Below are positions 38,320 through 46,778 of a DNA stretch of 64,000 bases, in pieces. This DNA comes from Oricola cellulosilytica. Its GTDB lineage: Bacteria; Pseudomonadota; Alphaproteobacteria; Rhizobiales; Rhizobiaceae. The translations under genes were made by a program, and so were the position numbers. How positions within the stretch are numbered: the stretch's first letter is position 1; the number at the start of each line of letters is the position of its first letter. Under the pieces are notes generated by a model. The model searched no databases and was not told the origin of the DNA. It saw nothing but the letters and a program-made list of their open reading frames with translations. The stretch is taken from NCBI RefSeq assembly GCF_019966575.1, contig NZ_JAINFK010000001.1:535634-599633 (forward strand), given 5' to 3'.

Positions 38320-40400
38320 GAAACCATCCCGAGGATGCGGATCTCGATGCCCTTGCCGATCTCGAGATGCGACAGGACCGGCGTGTCGGGATGCAGCCGC
38401 TCGACGATCATGCGCACATAGGGCCGCGCTTCCGGCGAGGTGATGATGGCGAACCGCCGGTTCTGCTTCTTCTGGCCCTCGATCGCCTTGCTGATGTCGG
38501 CGCCGAATTCCTCGAGCAGCCGCGGGTCGATGTCGAACTGGTTGATCTCGCCCTTGTTGTCGCGCTTCAGGCTCTCGCGGAACACCATGTCCCAGCGGTT
38601 GCCGAGCCGGAGCACGTGCAGGGTTCCCTGTTCGGTGATATCGCCGCACAATTGCTGGGCGATGCGCGAGCGCACATGCTCGACGATGGTCTCCGAGCGC
38701 CGGGTCGTCGGCACGATCTCGGCGATCGCCTCGATGATCAGCGGCAGGTTGCGGATGGACACGCGCTCGGCAAGCAGCAGCTTAAGCACCGCCTGAAGGC
38801 CCGGATAGGAGGTGTGCGTCGTCGAGATCTCCTCGATCAGCTTCTTGTATTCCGGGTCGAGCCGTTCGAAGTTCGCCTTCATGGTCTTGAAGGAGAACAG
38901 CTGCGGCAGGTTGTTGCGGACCACCTCGCTGAGATGGGTGAGGACCACGGCGACATTGTCGGCGGTGGCGATGCGCGCGGTCTTCAGGTCGTCGGCGAAG
39001 GTCTCGGGAACCGACAGCGCCTCCATGCCGTAGGCCGGCTCCTTCACCTTCTCGAACGGGATCCCCTTGAGGTGGTCCGGTTCGGCGAACACCATCAGTT
39101 CGCCGATGCGCATGACGTGCTCGGCGACGACGGTGCCGTGAACCTTGATCTGGTAGGCCTTCGGGGCGATGCCGAAATCGTCGGTGATCTGGATTTCCGG
39201 AACGATGAACCCGTAATCGGTGGCGAACCGCTTGCGCATCTTCTTCATGCGAAACGCCATCTCCTGGCGGGTCGGCACCAGTTTCGCGGCGAGCTGCTTG
39301 CCGAGCACCAGCTCGAGTTCCGTCGAGCGGAGCGATTCCTTGACCGAATCGCGCTCCTCGTCCTGGCGCTGCTCGATCGCGTTCTGCTGCTCGGCCGCCG
39401 CCTCGTCGGCGCGCCGGCGTTCGAGCAGTGGCTTTACATAGCCTGTTGCGGCGAGAACGGCGGCAAGCAGCAGGAACGGCAATGCGGGAAGACCCGGCAT
39501 CACCGCGAGCACCAGAAGCATGAAGGCGGCGACGAACAGGGCGCGCGGGTAATTTCCGAGCTGGTCGAGAACCGCCTTGTCGACCGACCCGACCGTTCCC
39601 CCCTTGGAGACGAGAAGACCGGCGGCGAGCGACACGATCAGCGCTGGGATCTGCGAGACCAGACCGTCGCCGACCGAAAGCTTGGTGAAGACCTCCGCCG
39701 CCTCGCCGAGGTTCATTCCGTGGCGGGTGTAGCCGATGATGATGCCGCCGAAGATGTTGATCGCGGTGATGATCAGTCCGGCGATCGCGTCGCCGCGCAC
39801 GAATTTCGACGCCCCGTCCATCGAGCCGAAGAAGGAGCTCTCCTCCTCCAGCTCCTTGCGGCGGGCGCGGGCCTGTTCCTCGTCGATGATGCCGGCGGAG
39901 AGATCGGCGTCGATCGACATCTGCTTGCCGGGGATCGCGTCGAGCGTGAAGCGTGCGCCAACTTCGGCGATACGCGTCGAACCCTTGGTGATGACGACGA
40001 AGTTGACGACGACGAGAATGGCGAACACGACGAGACCGATGACGAAGTCGCCGCTCATCACGAATTTGGAGAAACCGCCGATCACGTAACCCGCCGCCTC
40101 GACCCCCTCGTGACCGTCGGAGAGAATCGTGCGGGTGGTGGCGATGTTCAGGGAGAGCCGCAGCATCGTCGCGATCAGCAGAATCGTCGGGAAGGACGAA
40201 AAGTCGAGCGGCTTGGGAATCCACAGCGCGACCATCAGGATCAGCACCGAGAAGGCGAGCGACAGCGCGAGGCCGAAGTCGATCAGGAACGTCGGAACCG
40301 GCAGGAACAGGATGGTGAGCATCACCACGATGCCGACGGCGAACGCTACGTCGCGGCCGTAAATGCCCTCCGGCTTGGCGGCGATATCAACGCTTGCCAC
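38316..40400 (-). CDS. flhA: Flagellar export gate protein FlhA
   Basis: A 694-aa protein. An N-terminal set of about eight membrane segments carries the FHIPEP region ([32 protein letters not shown] with surrounding loops), followed by a soluble C-terminal domain (residues about 360 on) that docks export substrates. The start GTG 40400 ([10 protein letters not shown]) is preferred because AGGGA is 8 bases upstream; a TTG at 40418 is an alternative. Immediately upstream lies the foreign mer operon instead of fliQ, so flhA either has its own promoter or depends on read-through of about 5 kb. Confidence 0.95.
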   Translation of the reverse strand: MASVDIAAKPEGIYGRDVAFAVGIVVMLTILFLPVPTFLIDFGLALSLAFSVLILMVALWIPKPLDFSSFPTILLIATMLRLSLNIATTRTILSDGHEGVEAAGYVIGGFSKFVMSGDFVIGLVVFAILVVVNFVVITKGSTRIAEVGARFTLDAIPGKQMSIDADLSAGIIDEEQARARRKELEEESSFFGSMDGASKFVRGDAIAGLIITAINIFGGIIIGYTRHGMNLGEAAEVFTKLSVGDGLVSQIPALIVSLAAGLLVSKGGTVGSVDKAVLDQLGNYPRALFVAAFMLLVLAVMPGLPALPFLLLAAVLAATGYVKPLLERRRADEAAAEQQNAIEQRQDEERDSVKESLRSTELELVLGKQLAAKLVPTRQEMAFRMKKMRKRFATDYGFIVPEIQITDDFGIAPKAYQIKVHGTVVAEHVMRIGELMVFAEPDHLKGIPFEKVKEPAYGMEALSVPETFADDLKTARIATADNVAVVLTHLSEVVRNNLPQLFSFKTMKANFERLDPEYKKLIEEISTTHTSYPGLQAVLKLLLAERVSIRNLPLIIEAIAEIVPTTRRSETIVEHVRSRIAQQLCGDITEQGTLHVLRLGNRWDMVFRESLKRDNKGEINQFDIDPRLLEEFGADISKAIEGQKKQNRRFAIITSPEARPYVRMIVERLHPDTPVLSHLEIGKGIEIRILGMVS

Positions 40401-40511
40401 GGTCGGCGTCCCTCGCAATCCTGGATGATGGCGTCATCGGGACCGGATATCACCGGTTCCTTGCGCCAAGCTTTGGAGCCGAAGGGCGGCCGCCCGGGAC
40501 CGGACCGGCAG

Positions 40512-40949
40512 TCAGGGGGCGTCGAACAGCATGTCGACGATCGGGCAGTCCGGAACATCGCCCTTGCTGCACTCGGCCGCCATGCCCGCCAGCGCCTTCT
40601 CGAGCTTGCGAAGCGTGGCGATGCGCTGGCGCACCGAAGCCAGATGGCCGGTGGTCAGGGCATGGACCTCGCCGCAGGTGAAATCGTCCCGGTCCACCAT
40701 TTCCAGCAGCGCGCGGATTTCCTCGAGGCTGAAGCCGAGCTCTCGCGACCGCCTGACGAACGACAGGCGCTTGAGCTGGTCATGATCGTACTGACGGTTG
40801 CCGCCGGCCGTCCGGTCGGGCTCGGGCATGATCCCGATCCGCTCGTAGTAGCGGATCGTCTCGATGTTGACGCCGGTGCGCCTCGACATTTCGCCGATCG
40901 GATAGCCTCGCGCGTTCGTGAAGTCCTTCACCGCGATTTTCCCTTGCAT
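40512..40949 (-). CDS. merR: Mercury-responsive regulator MerR
   Basis: A 145-aa MerR-family activator/repressor. The N-terminal winged helix (YPIGEMSRRTGVNIETIRYYERIGI) and the dimerisation helix are followed by three Hg(II)-binding cysteines, C92, C127 and C135, at the spacing of true MerR proteins. It is divergent from merT; its ATG overlaps the -35 element of the mer promoter. It points leftward, toward flhA. Confidence 0.95.
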   Translation of the reverse strand: MQGKIAVKDFTNARGYPIGEMSRRTGVNIETIRYYERIGIMPEPDRTAGGNRQYDHDQLKRLSFVRRSRELGFSLEEIRALLEMVDRDDFTCGEVHALTTGHLASVRQRIATLRKLEKALAGMAAECSKGDVPDCPIVDMLFDAP

Positions 40950-40974
40950 CTGTAGTCACTACAGATCGTAGCCT
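40944..40974 (+). promoter_or_regulatory. MerR-controlled mer promoter/operator
   Basis: -35 TTGCAT (40944-40949) and -10 TAGCCT (40969-40974) are separated by 19 bp, the lengthened spacer characteristic of MerR-regulated promoters. The spacer contains the dyad CTGTAG-TCA-CTACAG (40950-40964), the expected MerR operator. It drives merT onward; the merR start codon lies on the opposite strand within the -35 element. Confidence 0.85.
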
Positions 40975-41006
40975 AATCCGAAGACCGGAGATTTGCGAGG
41001 AAATTC

Positions 41007-41405
41007 ATGCACGAGATCACCGACGCGACGTTCAACGAAGCCGCCGCCGGAGACGATGCCCCCAGGACGAGGCTGGTCGCGGCGGGCGGCGTTCTCGGGG
41101 CGATCGCGGCATCCGCCTGCTGCATCGTGCCCCTGGTGCTGTTCAGCCTCGGCGTGAGCGGTGCGTGGATCGGCCAGTTGACCGCCCTGTCGCCTTACCA
41201 GCCGATCTTCATCGCGATCACCGCCGGCTTTCTCGGCTACGGATACTGGTTGGTCTACCGAAAGCCGAAGGCCGCCTGCGCCGAAGGCGAAGCCTGCGCG
41301 CGTCCGCTGCCGAACCGGCTCGTGAAGTCCGCGCTGTGGTTTGCAACCGCGTTGGTCTTGCTGGCCTTCGCATGGCCCTACCTCGTGCCGTTCATTCTCG
41401 GCTGA
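41007..41405 (+). CDS. merT: Mercuric ion transporter MerT
   Basis: A 132-aa inner-membrane protein with three hydrophobic segments. C38-C39 in the first segment (SACCIVPL) and C91/C97 in the cytoplasmic loop (CAEGEAC) are the Hg(II) relay pairs. GAGGAAATT precedes the ATG. It takes Hg(II) from MerP and delivers it to MerA. Confidence 0.95.
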   Translation: MHEITDATFNEAAAGDDAPRTRLVAAGGVLGAIAASACCIVPLVLFSLGVSGAWIGQLTALSPYQPIFIAITAGFLGYGYWLVYRKPKAACAEGEACARPLPNRLVKSALWFATALVLLAFAWPYLVPFILG

Positions 41406-41419
41406 TGAAAGGATTGATC

Positions 41420-41719
41420 ATGAAGAGACTTCTCGCACCGCTGGTGTTGGCGGTGCTCGCTTCAGCTTCGCCGGCGGCACTGGCGGCGGAACAAACGGTC
41501 AAACTGTCCGTGCCGGGCATGACCTGCGCCAGTTGCCCCTACATCGTCGAGAAAGCCATTTCTGCCGTCGACGGCGTTAAAGCCGTGGAAGCGACGATGG
41601 AGGATTTGTCCGCGACCGTGACCTTCGAGGATACCGTCACCGGCATCGAGGCGATCCAGCAGGCCACCGCCGGTGTGGGGTACCCCTCCTCCATATATCC
41701 GGAACAGAGCGGATCGTGA
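41420..41719 (+). CDS. merP: Periplasmic mercury-binding protein MerP
   Basis: A 99-aa protein with a signal peptide (cleavage about ALA-AE, residue 22) and one heavy-metal-associated domain with GMTCASCP (C36, C39). The start ATG 41420 has AAAGGA upstream; an in-frame ATG at 41405 would add five residues. Its stop overlaps the merF GTG (GTGA). Confidence 0.95.
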   Translation: MKRLLAPLVLAVLASASPAALAAEQTVKLSVPGMTCASCPYIVEKAISAVDGVKAVEATMEDLSATVTFEDTVTGIEAIQQATAGVGYPSSIYPEQSGS

Positions 41720-41931
41720 ACGACAGGAGGCTCCTGAACACCGGTGTCGTCGGGACGATCATCGCCGCGCTTTGCTGCTTCACGCCGGTTCTGGTGGTCC
41801 TGGTGAGCGTTGTCGGCCTGTCCGCTGTCGTCGGATATCTCGACTATGTGCTGTTCCCCGCGCTCGCGTTCTTTGTCCTGCTCACGCTCTACGCGCTCTG
41901 GCGCAGGCAGCGCCGTACCCAAACACTTTAA
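41716..41931 (+). CDS. merF: Mercury transporter MerF
   Basis: A 71-aa protein with two membrane segments. The vicinal pair in ALCCFTP (first segment) is the MerF Hg(II) site; the second Cys pair of the Tn-type MerF is not present here. A GTG start at 41716 overlaps the merP stop by 4 bp. Two importers (MerT and MerF) in one operon are not unusual in alphaproteobacteria. Confidence 0.85.
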   Translation: MNDRRLLNTGVVGTIIAALCCFTPVLVVLVSVVGLSAVVGYLDYVLFPALAFFVLLTLYALWRRQRRTQTL

Positions 41932-41953
41932 TCTACGTTCAAAAAGGTAGTTC

Positions 41954-43381
41954 ATGTCCGATTGTTGCGAGAGCCAGTCCATAAGCTCCTACGATTTGGC
42001 CGTCATCGGTGCCGGATCGGCCGGCTTTTCCGCCGCGATCACCGCCGCCGAGGAAGGCGCGCAGGTCGCACTGATCGACCACGGCACGATCGGCGGAACA
42101 TGCGTCAATGTCGGCTGCGTGCCGTCCAAAACACTCATCCGGGCCGCCGAAACGCTGCATGGGGCGAATGCCGCCAACCGCTTCGACGGCATCACGGCAT
42201 CGGCGCGGGTGACGGACTGGCGCGCCGTGGTGAGCCAGAAGCAGGCTCTTGTCGAGGATCTGCGCCAGGCGAAATACGCCGACCTGCTGCCCGCCTATAA
42301 TTCCATCGCCTATCTGGAAGGCGAGGCGATGTTTTCCGATGACGGCACGCTTATGGTCAGCGGAACCGTCATCGGCGCAGATAAGATCATCATCGCCACC
42401 GGTGCCCGGCCCGCATTGCCATCGATCGAGGGCATCAGGGAGGTGCCGTACCTCACCAGCACGACCGCGCTGGAATTGGAAAGTCTGCCGGAGACGCTGC
42501 TGGTCATCGGGGCGGGCTATATCGGCGCCGAGATCGCGCAGATCTTCGCCCGTGCCGGTGTAAAGGTCACGATCGTCAGCCGGCGGGGTCTGCTGCCGGA
42601 GGCCGAACCGGAGATCAGCGAAGCGCTCACCCGCTTCTTCGAGGACGAAGGAATCGAGGTCGTCAGCGGGATCGCCTATGACCGGATCGATGCATCAGCG
42701 GGAGCCGTCACCCTGACCGTCCGGGATCACGGCGCGGAAAGACGAATCTCGGCTGAGAAGGTGCTTGTCGCCACCGGCCGCGCCCCGAATACCGAGCGCC
42801 TCAATCTGCCCGCGGCGGGAATCGAACTCTCCGGCAACAAGGGTGTGAGGGTCGATGCGCAGATGCGCTCGACCCGCGACGGCGTTTACGCGGCGGGCGA
42901 CGTCACCGGACGCGACCAGTTCGTCTACATGGCGGCCCACGGCGCGAAGATCGCCGCCAGGAACGCGCTCAACGGCAATTCGCTGTCCTACGACAATGCG
43001 GCCATGCCGGCGGTCGTCTTCACCGACCCGCAGCTTGCCAGCGTCGGCCTGACAGAGGCGAAAGCCCGCGCGCAGGGCATCGACGCGCGGAGTTCTGTCC
43101 TGACGCTCGACAATGTGCCGCGCGCGCTTGCCGCCCGCGACACGCGCGGCCTCATCAAGCTCGTTGCGGACGCGAGGACGAAGAAGCTGCTCGGCGCGCA
43201 CATTCTCGCACCGGAGGGCGCCGACAGCATCCAGACCGCAGCCATGGCGATCAAGGCGGGCATGACCTACGAGGATCTCGGCGCGACGATCTTCCCCTAT
43301 CTGACCACGGTCGAGGGCCTGAAACTGGCCGCGCAGACCTTCGACATGGACGTGAAGAAGCTGTCCTGCTGCGCTGGCTGA
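41954..43381 (+). CDS. merA: Mercuric reductase (short form without N-terminal HMA domain)
   Basis: A 475-aa flavoprotein that reduces Hg(II) to Hg(0) with NADPH. FAD motif VIGAGSAGFSA (residues 17-27), redox pair C50/C55 in GGTCVNVGCVPSK, NADPH motif VIGAGYIGAEIA, FAD motif VYAAGDVTG, the MerA-specific FPYLTTVEGLKLA, and the C-terminal C472-C473 that collects Hg(II). The NmerA metal-binding domain found in Tn501 MerA is missing, although the N-terminus carries C4-C5. It lies 22 bp after merF. Confidence 0.96.
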   Translation: MSDCCESQSISSYDLAVIGAGSAGFSAAITAAEEGAQVALIDHGTIGGTCVNVGCVPSKTLIRAAETLHGANAANRFDGITASARVTDWRAVVSQKQALVEDLRQAKYADLLPAYNSIAYLEGEAMFSDDGTLMVSGTVIGADKIIIATGARPALPSIEGIREVPYLTSTTALELESLPETLLVIGAGYIGAEIAQIFARAGVKVTIVSRRGLLPEAEPEISEALTRFFEDEGIEVVSGIAYDRIDASAGAVTLTVRDHGAERRISAEKVLVATGRAPNTERLNLPAAGIELSGNKGVRVDAQMRSTRDGVYAAGDVTGRDQFVYMAAHGAKIAARNALNGNSLSYDNAAMPAVVFTDPQLASVGLTEAKARAQGIDARSSVLTLDNVPRALAARDTRGLIKLVADARTKKLLGAHILAPEGADSIQTAAMAIKAGMTYEDLGATIFPYLTTVEGLKLAAQTFDMDVKKLSCCAG

Positions 43382-43394
43382 GGAACAAGAGCCG

Positions 43395-43793
43395 ATGAAG
43401 AACGAAGCGAGACTGCAAATCTCCACTGCGCCGGACAAAGCGGCAGGCGACGCGCTGAGAGACTGGCGTTCGGCCCTTCTCCACTGGGGGATTCCGATCG
43501 GCGCGATGGTGGCGACGATCGGCGTGCCGCATCCCGGCAAGACACTTGTGTGGATCGCCGCGCTGGTGTGGATGGGCGCGGCCTGCCTGATGAATGCGCG
43601 CCGCTGCGGCCGTACGCACTGCTACTTCACCGGGCCGTTCTTCATTGTGATGACGATCCCCGTCGCGCTGCACGGCTTCGAGGTCGTGTGGCTCGGCCCG
43701 GACGGCTGGAAATGGCTGGCTCTGACGATCGGCGGACTGGGCGGCGCATTGTGGTGCGGCACCGAAAAGCTCATGGGAACGTACCGCCGCTGA
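43395..43793 (+). CDS. Membrane protein of the mer operon, unknown function
   Basis: A 132-aa protein with about three hydrophobic segments (residues 29-45, 50-66, 76-122). A loop holds three cysteines, CLMNARRCGRTHCYFTG, and a fourth sits near the C-terminus in LWCGTEK. Lying 13 bp after merA and before a second flavoprotein, it is part of the mer transcript. The Cys-rich loop beside membrane segments is compatible with metal binding or transport, but I recognise no named family. Confidence 0.7.
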   Translation: MKNEARLQISTAPDKAAGDALRDWRSALLHWGIPIGAMVATIGVPHPGKTLVWIAALVWMGAACLMNARRCGRTHCYFTGPFFIVMTIPVALHGFEVVWLGPDGWKWLALTIGGLGGALWCGTEKLMGTYRR

Positions 43794-43840
43794 ACGCCTT
43801 CCACGAAACCACCGGAAACAATTGCGCGGGAGACCTGCCG

Positions 43841-45193
43841 ATGAAGAACTTTGACCTGATCGCGATCGGGGTCGGCATGGCCGGCAACGTGGCGGCCCGC
43901 AAATGCGCCACCGCTGGGTGGCAGGTCGCGGTGATCGACGAGTTGCCCTATGGCGGCACCTGCGCCCTGCGCGGCTGCGATCCGAAGAAGATGTTGCGCC
44001 GCGGTGCCGAGATCATCGACGCAGCCCAATTGATGAAGGGCAAGGGGGTTGACCCGGGCGGGCTTGCGATAAACTGGCCGGAACTGATGGCGCACAAACG
44101 CAGCTTCACCGAGGAGATGCCGGACAAGATCGAGAGCGGGCTGGACGGCGCCGGCGTCGAGACCCTCCACGGCCGGGCGCGATTCCTGAACGAAAATACG
44201 ATTGAACTGGCGGACGGCACCCGGCTGCAAGGGGAAAAATTTCTGATTGCGAGCGGCGCGCGGCCGCGCGATCTCGACTTTCCCGGCGCCGAACACGTCA
44301 TCGACAGCACCGCCTTCCTCGAGCTGGACACCCTGCCGAAGCGCGTCGCGTTTCTCGGCGGCGGCTTCGTCTCGATGGAATTCGCCCACATCGTCGCGCG
44401 CGCCGGAACGTCGGCGACCGTGATCGATCGCGGGGCGCGGCCGCTGAAGAACTTCGATCCGGATCTTGTCGAAATGCTGGTCAAGCGCAGCGCCATGGCC
44501 GGCATCGACATCCGCACCGGCACCGACGTGACCGGGGTCCGGAAGACCGCCTCGGGCTTTACCGTCGTCGCGGCGCAGGACGGCGCGCCGGTCGAGATCG
44601 AGGCAGACCTCGTCGTCCACGGCGCCGGGCGCGTGCCGGTGATCGGCCACCTCGATCTGGCGGCCGCGGGGATCGCGTTCGAAGACAAGGGTGTGTCCGT
44701 CCGGGCGCATCTGCAAAGCACCACGCAGCCGCATGTCTATGCCGCCGGAGACGCGGCCGCATCGCCCGGTCAGCCGCTCACGCCGGTCGCGGTGTTCGAG
44801 GGCAAGGTGGCCGCATCGAACATGCTGAACGGCACGAAGAAGGAGCCGGACTACCGGGGCGTCCCCAGCGTGGTGTTCACCGTTCCGGAACTGGCGCGGG
44901 TCGGGCTGCTGGAGGAGGAGGCGCGCGAGCAGGGCCTCGACGTAAGCGTGAAATACACTGACACGAGCGGCTGGTATTCGAACCTGCGGGTCGGGGAGAC
45001 GACCGCCGCCGCCAAGGTCATCACCGACAAGGCAACCGGAAAGCTCGTCGGCGCCCACCTGTTCGGCCCGGAATACGGCGAACTGATAAACTTCTTCGGC
45101 CTCGCCATGCGGCTCGACCTTCCAGGCAAAGCTCTCCGCGCGATGGTCGCCGCCTATCCCTCGGTCGGGTCAGACCTCGGCTCGATGCTGTGA
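43841..45193 (+). CDS. Second pyridine-nucleotide disulfide oxidoreductase of the mer operon
   Basis: A 450-aa FAD/NAD(P) flavoprotein. FAD motif AIGVGMAGNVAA, redox pair C41/C46 in GGTCALRGCDPKK, NAD(P) motif FLGGGFVSMEFA and FAD motif VYAAGDAAA. In glutathione reductase the dimer-contact segment ends HPTxxE with the catalytic base; here it is YPSVGSD, where the Tyr resembles the FPYLT of MerA. There is no C-terminal Cys pair. It may reduce mercury adducts or a thiol. It ends 94 bp from fliQ, so it is the last cargo gene. Confidence 0.82.
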   Translation: MKNFDLIAIGVGMAGNVAARKCATAGWQVAVIDELPYGGTCALRGCDPKKMLRRGAEIIDAAQLMKGKGVDPGGLAINWPELMAHKRSFTEEMPDKIESGLDGAGVETLHGRARFLNENTIELADGTRLQGEKFLIASGARPRDLDFPGAEHVIDSTAFLELDTLPKRVAFLGGGFVSMEFAHIVARAGTSATVIDRGARPLKNFDPDLVEMLVKRSAMAGIDIRTGTDVTGVRKTASGFTVVAAQDGAPVEIEADLVVHGAGRVPVIGHLDLAAAGIAFEDKGVSVRAHLQSTTQPHVYAAGDAAASPGQPLTPVAVFEGKVAASNMLNGTKKEPDYRGVPSVVFTVPELARVGLLEEEAREQGLDVSVKYTDTSGWYSNLRVGETTAAAKVITDKATGKLVGAHLFGPEYGELINFFGLAMRLDLPGKALRAMVAAYPSVGSDLGSML

Positions 45194-45287
45194 CCTGCCC
45201 GGCTCGATCTCTGATTTAAGGCCGCGTTAGCCGTCCGGCGAGGATCATGTCCGGGCGGCGCATCGCGCGACATTCACGGGCCGGAAA

Positions 45288-45554
45288 CTAGAAGCCGCTC
45301 TGGATGCGGCCGAAAACGATATCGGTCAGACGGCCGATCTGCGCGCCCATGAAGGGGGCCGAGACGGAGACCGTCAGCAGGATGGCGACGATCTTGGGCA
45401 CGAAGGTCAGCGTGATTTCCTGGATTTGCGTCAGCGCCTGGACAAGCGCGATGCCGACGCCGACGGACATCGCCACGAGAACGGCGGGTGCCGACGTCAT
45501 CAGCACCGTCCAGATCGCGTATTGCACGATATCAAGCGCGTCGGCTTCGTTCAT
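45288..45554 (-). CDS. fliQ: Flagellar export channel protein FliQ
   Basis: An 88-aa protein with two membrane helices: ALDIVQYAIWTVLMTSAPAVL and LVQALTQIQEITLTFVPKIVAI, the standard FliQ core. It is separated by 1 bp from flgD upstream. flhA would normally follow directly, but the convergent-facing mer operon (40.5-45.2 kb) intervenes. Confidence 0.95.
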   Translation of the reverse strand: MNEADALDIVQYAIWTVLMTSAPAVLVAMSVGVGIALVQALTQIQEITLTFVPKIVAILLTVSVSAPFMGAQIGRLTDIVFGRIQSGF

Positions 45555-45555
45555 G

Positions 45556-45948
45556 TCAGCTGATGGTCACGCCGCCGCCGACGACGACCTGTTCTCCATT
45601 GTCGAGAATCGCAGCGATGCCGTCGTCAAACACCCGCACTTCCTCGATCTTGCCGGTGATCGCGCCGTCCGGCGAGGTCAGCGTGCGGCCGATCAGCGAG
45701 CCCGCCTGCTGCAGGAATCCCGCGCGCAGGATCTCGTCCAGCTTGTCGTTCGTCTTGATCGACTGTTCGACATTGGAGAACGTGGCAAGCTGCGACACGT
45801 ATTGCGTCGCGTCCATCGGCTCGGTCGGGTCCTGGTTCTTCAGTTCGGCGACCAGCAGCTTGAGGAACGAGTCGTAATCGACGCCGACCTTTTTCGGCCC
45901 CGCGGGGGCCGCTGCGGCGTTGCCGGTCACGCTGTTGACGGCATCCAT
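45556..45948 (-). CDS. flgD: Flagellar hook-cap (hook scaffolding) protein FlgD
   Basis: A 130-aa short FlgD. The N-terminal conserved core DSFLKLLVAELKNQDPTEPMDATQYVSQLATFSNVEQ is diagnostic. The C-terminal Tudor/FnIII region is reduced to SLIGRTLTSPDGAITGKIEEV, as in other rhizobia, versus about 230 aa in enterics. It caps the growing hook for FlgE polymerisation. Confidence 0.94.
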   Translation of the reverse strand: MDAVNSVTGNAAAAPAGPKKVGVDYDSFLKLLVAELKNQDPTEPMDATQYVSQLATFSNVEQSIKTNDKLDEILRAGFLQQAGSLIGRTLTSPDGAITGKIEEVRVFDDGIAAILDNGEQVVVGGGVTIS

Positions 45949-45953
45949 GGCGA

Positions 45954-46403
45954 TTATCCTCCTACGGCTTTGAGGCGCGGCTCGTTGTCCATGAGACCGG
46001 CGGAAGGCGGATTGTTACCGAGGATCTCCGCCTCGATGTCGTAAAGGCCCCGAATGGTCTTCAGCGCTTCGTAATATCTCTCTTCACGCACGAGCCGGTC
46101 CACATGCTTCAAATCGGACAGGATCGTCTGGTCGCTGAAGGTGTTGATCAGCGCCGGAAGGCTTTCGCGGAAAAGCGGAAGCGCGGTTTCCTTGTCGCTC
46201 GGCGACATCACCATCACCTGAACGATGAAATAGAGCTGGCGCAGAGGCGTTGACGCGTCCTCCGCCTGCAGCACGTGGTTCTCCAGCAGGAACTGGACGT
46301 CGTTCAGCAGTTCCAGCGACACCTTGCGGTCGACCCGGAGCACCGCGCCATTGATGAAAATGCGCTCGTTGGCCTTGAGAAAAATCTTGAAAGAACTTTT
46401 CAT
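45954..46403 (-). CDS. flbT: Flagellin-mRNA regulator FlbT
   Basis: A 149-aa protein from ATG 46403 (MKSSFKIFLKANERIFINGAV), overlapping the flaF stop by 4 bp. The N-terminal segment and ALKTIRGLYDIEAEILG are typical of FlbT, which in Caulobacter and rhizobia binds flagellin transcripts and couples their translation to hook completion. A longer upstream frame inside flaF is not used. Confidence 0.93.
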   Translation of the reverse strand: MKSSFKIFLKANERIFINGAVLRVDRKVSLELLNDVQFLLENHVLQAEDASTPLRQLYFIVQVMVMSPSDKETALPLFRESLPALINTFSDQTILSDLKHVDRLVREERYYEALKTIRGLYDIEAEILGNNPPSAGLMDNEPRLKAVGG

Positions 46404-46747
46404 TCCACCCCATCCCGAATGATTTTGCTGATTTCCAGAATCCCCTTGAAATTCTCCGACTCGCCCTGCCGGATCGCATCCGACTCGCGCAGGATCCAGA
46501 TGCCGATCGAGATCAGGCTCGCGCGCAATTCCTTCGGCAGCGCGTTCTCGTCGTTTGCGAGGTCCTCGAGCAGCATCGACCAAAGGCGGATCGTGAAATG
46601 AATAGCCTCGACCGACTCGAAAGACTTGGCGCCTTTCTGCTCGGCGGCGGTCAGCAACTCGATCGAGCGGTCCAGCAACTGGCGCTCGCGGTCGCGGGCG
46701 TCGGTCGGGGAGTCCTCTTCGATTTCGGCGTATCTCAACATAATCAT
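46400..46747 (-). CDS. flaF: Flagellar biosynthesis regulator FlaF
   Basis: A 115-aa helical protein. RDRERQLLDRSIELL, WSMLLEDLANDENALPKELRASLISIGIWI is the conserved FlaF core. FlaF works with FlbT in flagellin control, promoting translation or secretion. ATGs at 46747 and 46741 are both possible. It is coupled to flbT by ATGA and lies 31 bp after flgL. Confidence 0.93.
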   Translation of the reverse strand: MIMLRYAEIEEDSPTDARDRERQLLDRSIELLTAAEQKGAKSFESVEAIHFTIRLWSMLLEDLANDENALPKELRASLISIGIWILRESDAIRQGESENFKGILEISKIIRDGVE

Positions 46748-46778
46748 CTTAACTGTCCATCGATCACTGTTACTGGCC

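Noticed and set aside
38367..40955. 862-codon open frame on the plus strand across flhA
   Set aside because: It is the antisense of flhA and merR. High GC removes stop codons in this frame; the translation is low-complexity Arg/Asp/Glu/His-rich and resembles no protein, while the minus strand encodes clear FlhA.
40401..45287. A transposon carrying mer, as with Tn21/Tn501
   Set aside because: No transposase, resolvase, terminal inverted repeats or obvious target duplication could be seen at either edge; the operon is recorded as an insertion of unknown mechanism.
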